From contig OY740767.1 in the NCBI GenBank assembly GCA_963513935.1, forward strand, positions 79,596,060-79,660,059: a stretch of 64,000 bases of DNA, read 5' to 3'. Numbering within the stretch: position 1 is the stretch's first letter; each line of letters begins with the position of its first letter. Source of the stretch: Aphrophora alni. Taxonomy: Eukaryota > Arthropoda > Insecta > Hemiptera > Aphrophoridae. Position numbers and translations under genes: made by a program. This document shows, piece by piece, positions 62,021 through 64,000 of the stretch. The notes under the pieces were generated by a model, which was not told the DNA's origin, ran no database searches, and saw only the letters and a list, made by a program, of their open reading frames with translations.

Positions 62021-64000
<1,980 letters not shown>

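Overview
The window looks like nuclear DNA of an insect or close arthropod relative. It is very AT-rich, almost every reading frame is stop-dense, and it holds spliced genes with GT-AG introns, arthropod TATA/Inr core promoters, a Pol III tRNA gene, many microsatellites and decayed transposons. The lysozyme encoded here is of the insect i-type. Large introns, two SINE families and a mixture of LINE, Penelope, hAT and Gypsy remnants suggest a large, repeat-laden genome. A hemipteran is a reasonable guess, but the sequence alone does not settle the order.

Layout. 1-18.9 kb holds no gene I can support. It contains a decayed Gypsy-type integrase (2.8-3.1 kb), a possible transposase HTH fragment (4.4 kb), two copies in opposite orientation of a ~530-bp tRNA-derived SINE (9.3-9.8 and 14.8-15.35 kb), and a decayed RT/RNase H LINE (10.5-12.5 kb). 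18.9-36.4 kb is one minus-strand gene for a secreted i-type lysozyme (destabilase family, 162 aa, four coding exons). Its first intron is 13.5 kb and carries a sense-oriented tRNA-Gly(CCC) and one copy of a second SINE family. Its third intron carries a Penelope-like remnant. The promoter has TATA, a TCAGTC initiator and a perfect CLEAR palindrome.

36.4-59.4 kb is accessory sequence: a ~650-bp fold-back element (40.2-40.85 kb), a LINE endonuclease remnant (44.1-44.6 kb), a tandem duplication in which only one copy carries a SINE flanked by an 11-bp target-site duplication (45.7-47.1 kb), a 139-bp tandem duplication (47.85 kb), an insect-type interspersed repeat containing a perfect 26-bp hairpin (50.8-51.35 kb), a strand-asymmetric LTR- or promoter-like block (51.6-53.1 kb), and a decayed hAT transposase with its 3' terminal repeat (54.7-56.6 kb).

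59.45-61.5 kb is a second, plus-strand gene with three small exons. It encodes a 75-aa secreted precursor with a signal peptide, an acidic spacer, a dibasic site, a four-cysteine segment and a C-terminal glycine, the layout of an amidated, disulfide-bonded secreted peptide. I do not recognise its family. A TA-flanked inverted-repeat element follows its polyadenylation signals directly, and the window ends in a long CA repeat.

The two protein genes share a design: TATA promoter, very short 5' UTR, and a phase-1 intron right after the signal peptide. They face each other (convergent, >23 kb apart). Apart from both being secreted, nothing shows that they work together.
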